The notes under the pieces: generated by a model | The model's database searches: none | Told to the model about the DNA's origin: nothing | Seen by the model: the letters and a program-made list of their open reading frames with translations, nothing else | Translations under genes and position numbers: made by a program | Source of the DNA: Ruminococcaceae bacterium UBA3215 | GTDB lineage: Bacteria > Bacillota > Clostridia > Oscillospirales > Ruminococcaceae | NCBI GenBank assembly: GCA_002363155.1 | Contig: DEWH01000025.1 | Span: forward strand, 1 to 53,154 | Length of the DNA stretch: 53,154 nucleotides | Direction of reading: 5' to 3' | Shown here: positions 25,580 through 34,391 of the stretch, piece after piece | How the letters are laid out: each line of letters begins with the position of its first letter | Numbering within the stretch: position 1 is the first letter of the stretch

Positions 25580-25633
25580 GAAGCGAACACCGCAATTATT
25601 CATTCTTCACTATTCACTGTTCATTATTCATTA
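25580..25633 (+). repeat. Family A-like 7-bp tandem repeat, divergent copy
   Basis: Five 7-bp units of the form A(T/C)TNTTC: ATTATTC, ATTCTTC, ACTATTC, ACTGTTC, ATTATTC, then ATTA (25595-25633). They are preceded by a weak imperfect hairpin (GTGAGCG/CGAACAC). The array ends at the base next to the mutL stop codon. Unit length and placement match family A, but the unit sequence differs. Confidence 0.65.
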
Positions 25634-27637
25634 CTACTGTATCCTGCTGAAATACTTCTCCAGCTCGTATTCGGAGAGTCTGAGCATTATCGGTCTGCCG
25701 TGAGGGCAGAACCGGATCCGTTCATCGAACCATACCTCGTTTGCGAGGGCTTCAAGCTCGGCTCTGCTGTTTATGTCATGCGCTTTTATCGCGGATTTGC
25801 AGGCTCTTGTGTGCAGGAAATCTCCGTACAGCTCGTCGGATATGTTCATATTGCCGCCGGCAAGTGCATCTGCCGCACGCAGGAGCATTTCAGCCGGGCT
25901 GTTCGCGCCGCCCTCTCCCGTGAAAGTCGAAGGTGCCGCCGTTATCTCGCATACTCCGCCCTCCGAAAGCACTACCTCAAGACCTATCTCCGCAAGAAGA
26001 TCGGTATGTTCGGCAACTGCGGCATACTGATCCGCGTCAAGCGTTACGTTCACACTCTCCGCAAGCAGCTGCGAAGATGTTATCAGCTCTGTCCTGCGCT
26101 TCTCAAAACGAATGCGTTCATGCGCCGCGTGCTTGTCTATAAGTATCAGCTCGTCCCCGCAGGTGCAGACGATATATGTCAGGAACACCTCACCGATCAC
26201 CTTTAAGCGCGGCTTTTCCGGCTCGGCAGTGACTTCCGTAACATTTTCATGCTCCGAGAAAGAGGAGCTGTCGATATATCTGAAACCGGTCTGTTCTTCG
26301 GGTGCAGGCTTCGGCGCATCGGGAACAGGCTGTTCCGTTGTCTCGTCATCGCTGTCCTCGTCGTATTCCACAGTGACCGGGCGGGAAACAAATCTCTGCT
26401 GAACAAACGGGTTTTCCTCATGCTTTATGCGGAACGGAGCAGTCTCCGCCTGTGTATATACCGGCTTTTCTTCGGGAACGAACACTTTGGGTGGTTCCGT
26501 TCTTGCAGTCTCCGCTATATGAACGGCACTTGTATCAACTGCCGCTATCGCCTTTTCCGCCTTTTCCCGCAGAATGGCATCGCTGCTTCGCAGATCGGCT
26601 TTCTCCGCGGGTATCTCTTTCTTTTCAAGACGCACATCACGCCTGTTATCGGCATTAAGTATCGCGTTTCTGACGCCGAAGTTTATGACGTCGAACACGT
26701 TCTTGTCGAAAGCGAACCGCACCTCGGTCTTTGACGGGCTCACATTAACATCGCAAAGCTCCGGCGGCATGGTTATATTCAGCACACAAGCCGGGAACTT
26801 CCCGACCATGATGCTGTTCCGGAATCCCTCTTCAAGCGCGGTGGTACATATCACCGAACGCACATATCTTCCGTTCACATAGAAATATTGGAGTGAACGG
26901 TTGCCCCTTGTGAACAGCGGTGACGACACATATCCCGTCACGGAAACGGAATTCAGCGAAAAGTCCACCGGTATAAGGCTTGTGGCAAACTGCTTCCCGA
27001 ATACCGAGTATATCGCGGAGAAGTAATCCCCGCCTCCGCTCGTATCACGGACGCACTTGTTGTCGCGGATAAACCGGAATGCGATCTCCGGGTGTGCAAG
27101 CGCTAACTTATCTACAAGGGTCTGTATCTGATTGCCCTCGGTCACGTCCTTTTTCAGAAATTTCTGGCGCGCCGGAACATTATAGAAAAGATCTCGGATA
27201 ATGATAGTGGTGCCATCCGGACAGCCTGTCCGCTCATGCTCCTCAACTTCTCCCCCGCTGATGCGGAAACTTCCTCCCATTTCGGCATCGCGTTCTTTGG
27301 TAAGCAGCTCGACCCTTGATACCGCGGCAACGGAAGCAAGCGCCTCCCCGCGGAAACCGAGGGTGAAAATGCGGTCAAGATCGTCCGCGCTTTTCACCTT
27401 GCTTGTGGCATGGCGCAGAAAGGCGGTAGGGATATCTTCATAGGGCATTCCGCAGCCGTCGTCAGTTATGCGCATAAACGTGGAACCGCCGTTCTTTATC
27501 TCGATCGTGATATGTTCCGCGCCGGCATCAATCGAGTTCTCCACCAGCTCCTTTATTACGGAAGCCGGACGCTCTATTACCTCGCCGGCAGCTATGAGTT
27601 CAAATACGCTCTTGTCGAGCAGGTTGATCTTTGCCAA
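25634..27637 (-). CDS. mutL: DNA mismatch repair protein MutL
   Basis: 667 residues. The N-terminal GHKL ATPase carries ELVENSIDAGA, DDGCGMP and GFRGEALAS. A variable acidic linker runs from about 340 to 480. The C-terminal dimerisation/nuclease domain has DKHAAHERIRFEK, the metal-binding motif of endonuclease-type MutL, and a terminal CPHGRP. So it is expected to nick the new strand itself, as in bacteria lacking MutH. It is preceded by DUF3795 and mutS on the same strand. Confidence 0.97.
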   Translation of the reverse strand: MAKINLLDKSVFELIAAGEVIERPASVIKELVENSIDAGAEHITIEIKNGGSTFMRITDDGCGMPYEDIPTAFLRHATSKVKSADDLDRIFTLGFRGEALASVAAVSRVELLTKERDAEMGGSFRISGGEVEEHERTGCPDGTTIIIRDLFYNVPARQKFLKKDVTEGNQIQTLVDKLALAHPEIAFRFIRDNKCVRDTSGGGDYFSAIYSVFGKQFATSLIPVDFSLNSVSVTGYVSSPLFTRGNRSLQYFYVNGRYVRSVICTTALEEGFRNSIMVGKFPACVLNITMPPELCDVNVSPSKTEVRFAFDKNVFDVINFGVRNAILNADNRRDVRLEKKEIPAEKADLRSSDAILREKAEKAIAAVDTSAVHIAETARTEPPKVFVPEEKPVYTQAETAPFRIKHEENPFVQQRFVSRPVTVEYDEDSDDETTEQPVPDAPKPAPEEQTGFRYIDSSSFSEHENVTEVTAEPEKPRLKVIGEVFLTYIVCTCGDELILIDKHAAHERIRFEKRRTELITSSQLLAESVNVTLDADQYAAVAEHTDLLAEIGLEVVLSEGGVCEITAAPSTFTGEGGANSPAEMLLRAADALAGGNMNISDELYGDFLHTRACKSAIKAHDINSRAELEALANEVWFDERIRFCPHGRPIMLRLSEYELEKYFSRIQ

Positions 27638-27671
27638 TTGTACACCTTTCTAAGTTCTATGAACGCTGTAT

Positions 27672-28085
27672 TTATTGTATCTGATCCCGTCTCTTTCCGG
27701 TCTTGATAAACCGGATCAGTTCTTCCGGATCGACGAACTCGTCATAATCTCCCATGATGCCTTCGCGGTGATACACAACTCCTGACTTTTCGTTGCGTTC
27801 AAGGCAATCGAGAAGCTCGTCCATGCCGTATCTTTTCACAAATTCGGCAAATGCACGGGGCTTTATCTTATCTGCGTACAATCCCTTGCGGCAGCTCTGC
27901 GGATCACATTCATAGCAGCCCGCGAGCTTCTTCTCTATCACACATTTTCTGTTCTCACACCATTCCGCGACCTTGCACCATGACAGCTCCAGAAAGCCAT
28001 CCCGCTTGCAGCCCTTGCACTCCATGTTTTCAGAGCACAGACAGCAGGCAAGCCCACAGCGTGCTATACCGAGTTCTCTTTTCAT
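27672..28085 (-). CDS. DUF3795 cysteine-rich protein
   Basis: 137 residues. The N-terminal half holds about twelve cysteines arranged as CGLACCLCSENMECKGCKRDG, then WCKVAEWCENRKC and CYECDPQSCRKG, suggesting two or more zinc or Fe-S sites. The C-terminal half has a KRYGMDELLDCLERNEKSGVVYH segment typical of DUF3795. The start at 28085 has AAAGGAGCATTT; the longer frame lacks one. It is wedged between mutS and mutL on one operon. Function unknown. Confidence 0.82.
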   Translation of the reverse strand: MKRELGIARCGLACCLCSENMECKGCKRDGFLELSWCKVAEWCENRKCVIEKKLAGCYECDPQSCRKGLYADKIKPRAFAEFVKRYGMDELLDCLERNEKSGVVYHREGIMGDYDEFVDPEELIRFIKTGKRRDQIQ

Positions 28086-28167
28086 AAATGCTCCTTTATT
28101 TACAGAGTTATTTCTTTTCCCGCGGCGGCAGCTTTTTTGCAGCTTTGTATCACAGGTCATTTTCTCC

Positions 28168-30768
28168 TTACATCAGCATTTCCTTGAATTCCGCAAGCCT
28201 TGCGTACGCGTCACGCGGCGACATATCGTCAAGATCAAGATTCTTTATAGCCTGTATAACATTATTCTTGTTAATTGAACTGAAATCGAACTGCTCTTTC
28301 TGCTCCTCTTCCTCGTTGAGACGCTTTTCAAGGTCTATCTTCGAGCCGAGTTCGATATCCGCAAGAGCCGTCTTCGCCGCTTCGATCACCTTGTTCGGCA
28401 GTCCGGCGAGCTTTGCTACCTCGATACCGTAGCTGTTGTCGGTTCCTCCCTCGACTATCTTGTGCAGGAACTTGATGTCGTCGCCTTTCTTCATTACCGC
28501 GACACTGTAATTGCGCACGCCCTTGTTGTTCTTTTCGAGAGCCGTAAGCTCATGGTAATGTGTGGCGAAGAGGGTCTTGCAGCCTATCTTGTTGTTTATG
28601 TATTCCGCAGTAGCCTTTGCTATGCTCATTCCGTCAAATGTGGAAGTTCCGCGCCCTATCTCGTCAAGCACCACAAGGCTGTTCTTTGTGGCATTCTTGA
28701 GTATCTCCGCAACCTCGTTCATCTCCACCATGAACGTTGACTGCCCCGCCGCGAGATCGTCGCTTGCACCCACCCGGGTAAAGATCTTGTCAACAATACC
28801 GATACGGGCGGAACGCGCCGGAACGAAACAGCCTATCTGCGCCATAAGCGTGATTATCGCCACCTGACGCATAAACGTGGATTTACCCGCCATATTCGGA
28901 CCTGTAATTATCAGCAGCCTGTTCTCGTTGGTATCCAGCAGTGCGTCGTTCGGTGTGAATACAGCATCATTTCGTATCTTCTCGATGACCGGGTGTCTGC
29001 CGTCCTTTATGTCGATAACTCCTTCGAGAGAGATGTCGGGGCGGACGAAATTGTTCTCGCGGGAAGCCGCAGCATAGCTCTGAATTACATCGACATAAGC
29101 GACTGCGTCCGCGGTGCGCTGTATTATCTCCAGCTTGGACGAGATGAAATCCCGGACTTCGGAGAAGATCTCGGCTTCAAGAGCGAGAATCTTGTCATTC
29201 GCACCGAGTATCTCATTCTCTGTCTTTTTCAGTTCTTCGGTTATGTAGCGCTCGCCGTTCGTGAGCGTCTGTTTGCGTATGTAAGTTTCCGGAACGAGCG
29301 GAATATTTCCCTTTGAAACCTCGATATAGTACCCGAAAACGCGGTTATAGCCCACACGCAGGTTCTTTATGCCGGTTGCTTCGCGTTCACGCTGTTCTAT
29401 CTCGGCAAGTATCTCCTTGCCGCCGCTGGATATCTTGCGGAGCCTGTCAAGCTCGGCATTGAATCCGTCGCGGATATAACCGCCGTCCTTTGTGAGTGCG
29501 GGAGGGCTCTCCACTATCGCGTTTTCCACAAGGTTTGCGATCTCCGTCAGCGGGTTTATTGACGCGTCCAGCTTCGCAAGGAGCTTGACATTCCCCGCTT
29601 CCGCCAGCTTTTCTTTAAGCAGCGGGATATTGCGGCAGGTCTTTCCGAGGGCTACCACATCACGGGGACCGGCAGCGTGATATACCACTCTTGTGATAAG
29701 TCTTTCGAGGTCATAGATACCGCTGAGGCATTCCCTTGTCTCCTCCAGCAGAACGTAATCCGAGAAGAACCGTTCCACTGCGTCAAGCCTTTCAAGCACG
29801 GCAGTCGGAGCAAGCAGGGGCTGTTCGATAAAACCGCGGAGCTTTCTGCGCCCCATAGCGGTCTTGGTCTTGTCTATCACCCACATCAGCGAACCTTTGC
29901 GTTCGCCGCTGCGCATAGTCTCGGTAAGCTCAAGGTTCCGGCGCGCCGTTATACCGAGATTCATATAATCATCGGAGAAATGCACCGTGAGCCTTACGGA
30001 ACGTCTTATCTTCGCCTTCTGTGTCTCGTTTATATATCTGAATACCGCAAAAAGAGCCTTTTTGGCAAGCGGTGTCTTGTCCAGCTCATCCGCCTGCGAA
30101 GGCTCGCAGAAATACTGCTCCGTCAGCGCCTTACCGTCGTTCAGAGAAAACTCGTCGTCGTCCAGCAGACTTCCGACTGCATTTTCAATACGGGTCTGCA
30201 CAAAAGCGTTGACTTCCCTGCAGTCTATGAATTTGTCGTTAAAAAGGATCTCGGACGGTATATAGCGCGATATTTCGGCAATAATATCCCGTTCAAGCAT
30301 CTTCCCTCTCTTTTCGAGGGCATGGAACTCACCTGTGGAGATATCCGCGAACACCATTCCGCAGACCGAGCTCTCGCAGTAAAAGCACGCTATATAGTTA
30401 TTTCTGCCCTCATCGAGCATACTGTCCTCATAGAGAGTACCCGGCGTGACAACGCGGATAACTCCGCGCTCGACAAGTCCCTTCGCAAGCGCGGGATCTT
30501 CCATCTGCTCACAGATGGCTACCTTGTAACCCTTATCTATCAGCCTTTTTATGTACTGTTCAACCGAGTGATACGGAACACCGCACATCGGAACGCCAGC
30601 ACGTGAGGTAAGCGTAAGTTCAAGCTCCTTGGATATCTTTTCCGCGTCATCGTAGAACATCTCATAGAAGTCACCGAGACGATAGAAAAGTACACATTCC
30701 TTGTACTCCTCACGGACTTTGAGATACTGCTCAAGCATGGGAGTCGGTTTTTTATCCGCTGCCGTCAT
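28168..30768 (-). CDS. mutS: DNA mismatch repair protein MutS
   Basis: 866 residues, full-length MutS1. The mismatch-reading Phe-x-Glu is in RLGDFYEMFYDDA (about 36-45). The lever and clamp regions follow, then the ATPase with Walker A ITGPNMAGKSTFMRQ and DEIGRGTSTFDG. The C-terminal tail contains a beta-clamp or tetramerisation-type region. It heads the mutS-DUF3795-mutL block. Confidence 0.98.
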   Translation of the reverse strand: MTAADKKPTPMLEQYLKVREEYKECVLFYRLGDFYEMFYDDAEKISKELELTLTSRAGVPMCGVPYHSVEQYIKRLIDKGYKVAICEQMEDPALAKGLVERGVIRVVTPGTLYEDSMLDEGRNNYIACFYCESSVCGMVFADISTGEFHALEKRGKMLERDIIAEISRYIPSEILFNDKFIDCREVNAFVQTRIENAVGSLLDDDEFSLNDGKALTEQYFCEPSQADELDKTPLAKKALFAVFRYINETQKAKIRRSVRLTVHFSDDYMNLGITARRNLELTETMRSGERKGSLMWVIDKTKTAMGRRKLRGFIEQPLLAPTAVLERLDAVERFFSDYVLLEETRECLSGIYDLERLITRVVYHAAGPRDVVALGKTCRNIPLLKEKLAEAGNVKLLAKLDASINPLTEIANLVENAIVESPPALTKDGGYIRDGFNAELDRLRKISSGGKEILAEIEQREREATGIKNLRVGYNRVFGYYIEVSKGNIPLVPETYIRKQTLTNGERYITEELKKTENEILGANDKILALEAEIFSEVRDFISSKLEIIQRTADAVAYVDVIQSYAAASRENNFVRPDISLEGVIDIKDGRHPVIEKIRNDAVFTPNDALLDTNENRLLIITGPNMAGKSTFMRQVAIITLMAQIGCFVPARSARIGIVDKIFTRVGASDDLAAGQSTFMVEMNEVAEILKNATKNSLVVLDEIGRGTSTFDGMSIAKATAEYINNKIGCKTLFATHYHELTALEKNNKGVRNYSVAVMKKGDDIKFLHKIVEGGTDNSYGIEVAKLAGLPNKVIEAAKTALADIELGSKIDLEKRLNEEEEQKEQFDFSSINKNNVIQAIKNLDLDDMSPRDAYARLAEFKEMLM

Positions 30769-30784
30769 TTACGTCATCTCTTTT

Positions 30785-30890
30785 CATTTCGCTTTTGCTT
30801 CTTTTCGCGTCCGAAAAGAAGCGGGGTGCAGGGGCAGAGCCCTGCCGGGGTGCATGGGCAGAGCCCTGCCGGGGCATGGGGCAGCGCCCC
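30785..30890 (+). repeat. Family C structured extragenic repeat, copy 1
   Basis: A first hairpin GCTTCTTTTCG-CGTC-CGAAAAGAAGC (11-bp stem), then GGGGT and tandem GC-rich hairpins with CAGAG or CAG loops (GGGGCAGAGCCCTG twice, GGGGCAGCGCCCC). It ends one base before the ylbF stop codon. The second copy is at 45951-46026. Confidence 0.85.
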
Positions 30891-30891
30891 A

Positions 30892-31308
30892 TCAGCCGCA
30901 GCCGCCGCAGGTAGAGCAGCTTCCGCTGCAGCCGTGAGAAGCGTGAGGATCGCAGGTCTCGGGATCCTCGCCCTCGCAGCTCATCGAGATTATCATGTTT
31001 ACCTCGTTGAGCAGCATATCCAGCGCATTCTTGACAACAGCAAAATTTGCCATATTCACATTCTTCATAACTTCGCCGTAGGAATCCTGCATTTCCTTAT
31101 TCATAAGGCGTATCTTCTCGCCGTCCTGTTCGTCGGGCTCCTTCGACATTTCAACAGAAAGCCGCTGACGCTTTGCGCTGAAATCGGAAATAAGCTTCTG
31201 AAGCCCCTCGTCCGCGTCGTTTGCAGCCTTCGCCGCTACATAATCCTTGTATCTCGGATCAGCCTGAATAGCCTTTCCGAGCTCTCTTGCCGCTGTAATT
31301 GCGTCCAT
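30892..31308 (-). CDS. YlbF-family protein with cysteine-rich tail
   Basis: 138 residues. The helical YlbF/YmcA fold covers most of it (ARELGKAIQADPRYKDYVAAK, then ISDFSAKRQRLSVEM and NLLNEVNMIISMS-like LDMLLNEVNMIIS). The C-terminus adds CEGEDPETC and CSGSCSTCGGCG, a likely metal or Fe-S ligand set; the B. subtilis Y-complex with YlbF carries Fe-S clusters and affects RNA decay and competence. The start at 31308 has GGAGATACTGAA upstream. Confidence 0.85.
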   Translation of the reverse strand: MDAITAARELGKAIQADPRYKDYVAAKAANDADEGLQKLISDFSAKRQRLSVEMSKEPDEQDGEKIRLMNKEMQDSYGEVMKNVNMANFAVVKNALDMLLNEVNMIISMSCEGEDPETCDPHASHGCSGSCSTCGGCG

Positions 31309-31334
31309 TTCAGTATCTCCTTTGATTTTGTGAA

Positions 31335-31730
31335 TTACCTTTTCTTCTTGCCGACTCTTGTAAATTCCGCAGTCACGCTTCCGCTTCCCCACTTCATCGT
31401 GTTGTCTTCATCGTAAAAACGGACGATATGCTCGGTCGGGTTTTTAGCCATAGTAGTTTTGAGCGTAAGGGTATTGCCCTCAATGCTGAATGTTCCCTGC
31501 GACGGACCATTCTGACCGACTTTTGTAAACTTCATATTGTCACTGAAAGTGTATGTCTCCGTATAGGATCCGGTTGTCCTTTCCACTTCTCTCGTCCACG
31601 TTCCCAAAACCTGTTTGAGTGTGATATCGGGCGCCGGTTCCTCCTGCTGAAACAGTTCACAGCCTGTGATGCTGAATACCATTGCGCATAACAGAAACAG
31701 CGATACCGCCGTTATAAGATACTTTTTCAT
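31335..31730 (-). CDS. Lipocalin-like small lipoprotein (DUF5640-like), paralogue 1
   Basis: 131 residues. Signal peptide with FSITGC lipobox (cysteine near residue 24), then an 8-stranded-looking beta domain starting LKQVLGTWTREVE and containing GTFSIEGNTLTL. It is a close paralogue of the gene at 31748-32119. Start chosen at 31730 because AAAGGAGCGGATAAAC precedes it. Ligand unknown. Confidence 0.75.
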   Translation of the reverse strand: MKKYLITAVSLFLLCAMVFSITGCELFQQEEPAPDITLKQVLGTWTREVERTTGSYTETYTFSDNMKFTKVGQNGPSQGTFSIEGNTLTLKTTMAKNPTEHIVRFYDEDNTMKWGSGSVTAEFTRVGKKKR

Positions 31731-31747
31731 GTTTATCCGCTCCTTTG

Positions 31748-32119
31748 TCAATCCTTCGTAAATTCAAACTTCGTGCTTCCCCAGCCCCATGTCATGATCT
31801 CATTATTGTCGCCGGAAAAACGGACAACATGCTCTTTTGTATTGCCCTTTTCGGAAAACTTAAGGGTAAGTGTATTGCCGCTGATGCTGAATGTTCCCAT
31901 TGTAACAACGCTTCCGGTCATCTTTGTGAACTTTTCATTCTTATTGAATGTGTAAACCTCATGTCCTGTCGCAGCCTCGCGTGACCATGAGCCGAGCAGC
32001 TGCTTCATCGTGATATCCGGTGCCGGAGGCTCCTCCTCAAACAGCGAACAGCCTGCAATACAGAATACCATAGCGCACAAAAGCACTACCGAGACAACCG
32101 TAAGTATTGCCTTTTTCAT
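31748..32119 (-). CDS. Lipocalin-like small lipoprotein (DUF5640-like), paralogue 2
   Basis: 123 residues. Lipobox FCIAGC near residue 24, acidic linker EEEPPAPDIT, then a small beta domain with MKQLLGSWSRE and GTFSISGNTLTL. It shares signal, linker and strand pattern with paralogue 1, so the two are a tandem duplication. AAAGGAGAATATAAC precedes the ATG. A TATAAT lies further upstream but without a good -35. Confidence 0.75.
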   Translation of the reverse strand: MKKAILTVVSVVLLCAMVFCIAGCSLFEEEPPAPDITMKQLLGSWSREAATGHEVYTFNKNEKFTKMTGSVVTMGTFSISGNTLTLKFSEKGNTKEHVVRFSGDNNEIMTWGWGSTKFEFTKD

Positions 32120-32145
32120 TGTTATATTCTCCTTTTCTGTTTATA

Positions 32146-33546
32146 TTATACCGTCTCACCGACAAGCGCCCAGGGCAGCGCCTTTGTGATCTTCACATCG
32201 GTGAAATGCCCCATAAGCCCGTCGGGACCGGCAAAGTCAACTATGATGTTCTGGCGGGACTTTCCGGTAAGCAAAGTCTCGTCCGTTCTTCCCCTGCCCT
32301 CGCACAGCACTCTCAGCGTCTTTCCGACGTACTTTTCATACGCCCGCTCGCCGATCTCACCCTGCACTTCAAGCAGTTCTCTGAACCATTTTCCCTTCTC
32401 CTCGCCGGAAACGGGATCCTCCATTTCCGCAGCCTTCGTTCCCTCCCGCCTGCTGTAAATGAAAGTGAACGCACTGTCATACTTCACGCGCCGCATAAGT
32501 TCCAGCGTCTGTGTGAAATCCTCGTAAGTCTCACCGGGGAATCCCACTATTATATCGGTCGTGAGCTGGATATCCGGTATCCGCTTTCTCGCGTAATCCA
32601 CAAGCTCCAGATACTTTGCGGTATCGTAATGCCTATTCATCGCCTTGAGGATACGGTCACTTCCGCTCTGTACCGGAAGGTGGAGATGATATGAGATATG
32701 CCTGCTGTCCGCGATAGTGTCGATCAGCTCCTTCGAGCAGTCCTTCGGATGCGATGTCATAAAGCTTATGACGAACTCGCCCTCGATCGCATCAAGTCTT
32801 CTCAGCAGCTCCGGAAAGCTCACTCCCTTATCCTTGCCGTAGGAGTTCACATTCTGTCCGAGCAGCAGTATCTCGCCGTAGCCCTCCTCCACAAGTCCTC
32901 TTACTTCCGAGACTATCTCGTCCGGTTCTCGGGAACGTTCTCTTCCGCGAACTTTCGGAACGATGCAGAAGGTGCAGAAGTTGTTGCAGCCGTACATTAT
33001 CGGAACACTTGCTTTGCAGCGGCTCTCGCGCCGTACCGGCAGCCCCTCTGCCACTACCCCGTCACACTCCGGTATGCAGACAGTCCGCCTGCGCTTTTCG
33101 TATATTGTGTAAAGCAGTTCCGGGAACCTGTGCAGTACATGGGTGCCGAAAATAAGATCGACATAAGGGAAACGCTGCTTCATACGCTCGGCGATATGTT
33201 CCTGCTGTACCATACACCCGCATACAGCTATGACCATATCCGGGTTCTTGTGCTTGAGCGCTTTGAGAGCGCCGACATTGCCGAAAACGCGGTTCTCGGC
33301 ATTCTCCCGCACCGCGCAGGTATTATACAGAACCAAGTCTGCCTTTTCCGGCGCGTCTGTGAAGCCGAATCCCATATCCGCAAGCATGCCGTTTATCTTC
33401 TCACCGTCGGAGACATTCTGCTGGCAGCCGTAGCTGTGGGTATATGCAAGAGGTCGGTGATCGAAAACGTGGGTCACTGCACGGACTCTCTGCGCAAAAA
33501 GGCGCTGTTCGCCCATTTCTTCAATGCTCACACTGCTTACAGCCAT
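32146..33546 (-). CDS. miaB: tRNA-2-methylthio-N6-dimethylallyladenosine synthase
   Basis: 466 residues. Radical SAM methylthiotransferase acting on tRNA position 37 after MiaA. Order: N-terminal UPF0004 domain with TYSYGCQQN-like cysteine motif (HTHSYGCQQNVSDGE), radical SAM motif YGCNNFCTFCIVPKVRGRERSR, and a C-terminal TRAM domain. An extra N-terminal segment of about 30 residues is present. It has its own promoter at 33589-33617. Confidence 0.95.
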   Translation of the reverse strand: MAVSSVSIEEMGEQRLFAQRVRAVTHVFDHRPLAYTHSYGCQQNVSDGEKINGMLADMGFGFTDAPEKADLVLYNTCAVRENAENRVFGNVGALKALKHKNPDMVIAVCGCMVQQEHIAERMKQRFPYVDLIFGTHVLHRFPELLYTIYEKRRRTVCIPECDGVVAEGLPVRRESRCKASVPIMYGCNNFCTFCIVPKVRGRERSREPDEIVSEVRGLVEEGYGEILLLGQNVNSYGKDKGVSFPELLRRLDAIEGEFVISFMTSHPKDCSKELIDTIADSRHISYHLHLPVQSGSDRILKAMNRHYDTAKYLELVDYARKRIPDIQLTTDIIVGFPGETYEDFTQTLELMRRVKYDSAFTFIYSRREGTKAAEMEDPVSGEEKGKWFRELLEVQGEIGERAYEKYVGKTLRVLCEGRGRTDETLLTGKSRQNIIVDFAGPDGLMGHFTDVKITKALPWALVGETV

Positions 33547-33588
33547 ATCATCACCTCCGGAAGAAACACCTATCCAATGATAAATAAT

Positions 33589-33617
33589 AGTATATCATAT
33601 TTTCCGCTTTTTTTCAA
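33589..33617 (-). promoter_or_regulatory. Sigma-A promoter of miaB
   Basis: Minus strand: TTGAAA, 17 bases, TATACT. It is divergent from the hpf promoter. Confidence 0.7.
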
Positions 33618-33737
33618 GTCCTTTTGGCATTATTATTCTTTCAGCTCCGTCCTGTCCCTGCCAATTTTCAGAATTTAGAAAAAATATACAATATTTTGTG
33701 CATTTTGCTTAATTTATATTATTATTATAAAAAATAC

Positions 33738-33766
33738 TTGTAAATTATTCCGTTATGTGGTATAAT
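33738..33766 (+). promoter_or_regulatory. Sigma-A promoter of hpf
   Basis: TTGTAA, 17 bases, TATAAT. It is preceded by a very AT-rich stretch (33660-33735) that could act as an UP element. Confidence 0.72.
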
Positions 33767-33812
33767 ATTGTTATCAAGGACAGATGTCCGACTGAAAGGA
33801 ATGATCACAGCA

Positions 33813-34337
33813 ATGAAGGTACAGATCACAGCTAAGAAGATGCAGTTAAGCCCGAGCTTCAGCGATTACGCGGAGGAACGCCTTTCCGCGAAACTCGACA
33901 AGTTCTTCGGAAGTGAGGCAAGTGCAAAAATTGTCCTTAACTCAGTCAAAAACAAGATAATTCTGGAGCTGACCGTGGAAATGGGCGGAATGATATTCCG
34001 TGCGGAGCAGTCAGCCGATGACAAGAATGACGCACTCGATGCCTGCATCGACAAGATCATACGTCAGATCAGAAAGAACAAGACCCGTCTTGCAAAACAG
34101 CTCCGTGACAACACCCTCACCGACAGCATTGAATCCGCTCCCGATGAGCAGATCGACTACGAGGTAATCAAGCATAAGTCTTTTGAACTTCGGCCTATGT
34201 CTGTTGAAGAAGCTATCCTGCAGATGAATATGCTGAGCCACGAGTTCTTTATGTTCAAGAATGCGGAGACAGGCGACGTAAACGTTGTTTACAAGCGTTC
34301 CGATGACAACTACGCCGTTCTTGAGCCCCGCAGGTAA
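33813..34337 (+). CDS. hpf: Ribosome hibernation-promoting factor, long form
   Basis: 174 residues. N-terminal HPF/YfiA domain (MKVQITAKKMQLSPSFSDYAEERLSAKLDKF) that binds the 30S decoding site, linker, then the C-terminal dimerisation domain (YEVIKHKSFELRPMSVEEAILQMNMLSHEFFMFKNAETG), so it can dimerise 70S ribosomes into 100S. The start at 33813 was preferred over 33801, which abuts the AAAGGA site directly. Confidence 0.93.
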   Translation: MKVQITAKKMQLSPSFSDYAEERLSAKLDKFFGSEASAKIVLNSVKNKIILELTVEMGGMIFRAEQSADDKNDALDACIDKIIRQIRKNKTRLAKQLRDNTLTDSIESAPDEQIDYEVIKHKSFELRPMSVEEAILQMNMLSHEFFMFKNAETGDVNVVYKRSDDNYAVLEPRR

Positions 34338-34354
34338 GATATTGTATCAAAAAA

Positions 34355-34378
34355 GGCTCCCCTTTCCGGGGAGCCTTT
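34355..34378 (+). terminator. Hairpin after hpf
   Basis: GGCTCCCC (34355-34362) pairs with GGGGAGCC (34368-34375) and is followed by only three T. An A-run precedes it. It may be leaky and allow read-through into the VanZ-like gene, whose ribosome-site region lies within or just after the stem. Confidence 0.7.
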
Positions 34379-34391
34379 GCAGGTATATCCG

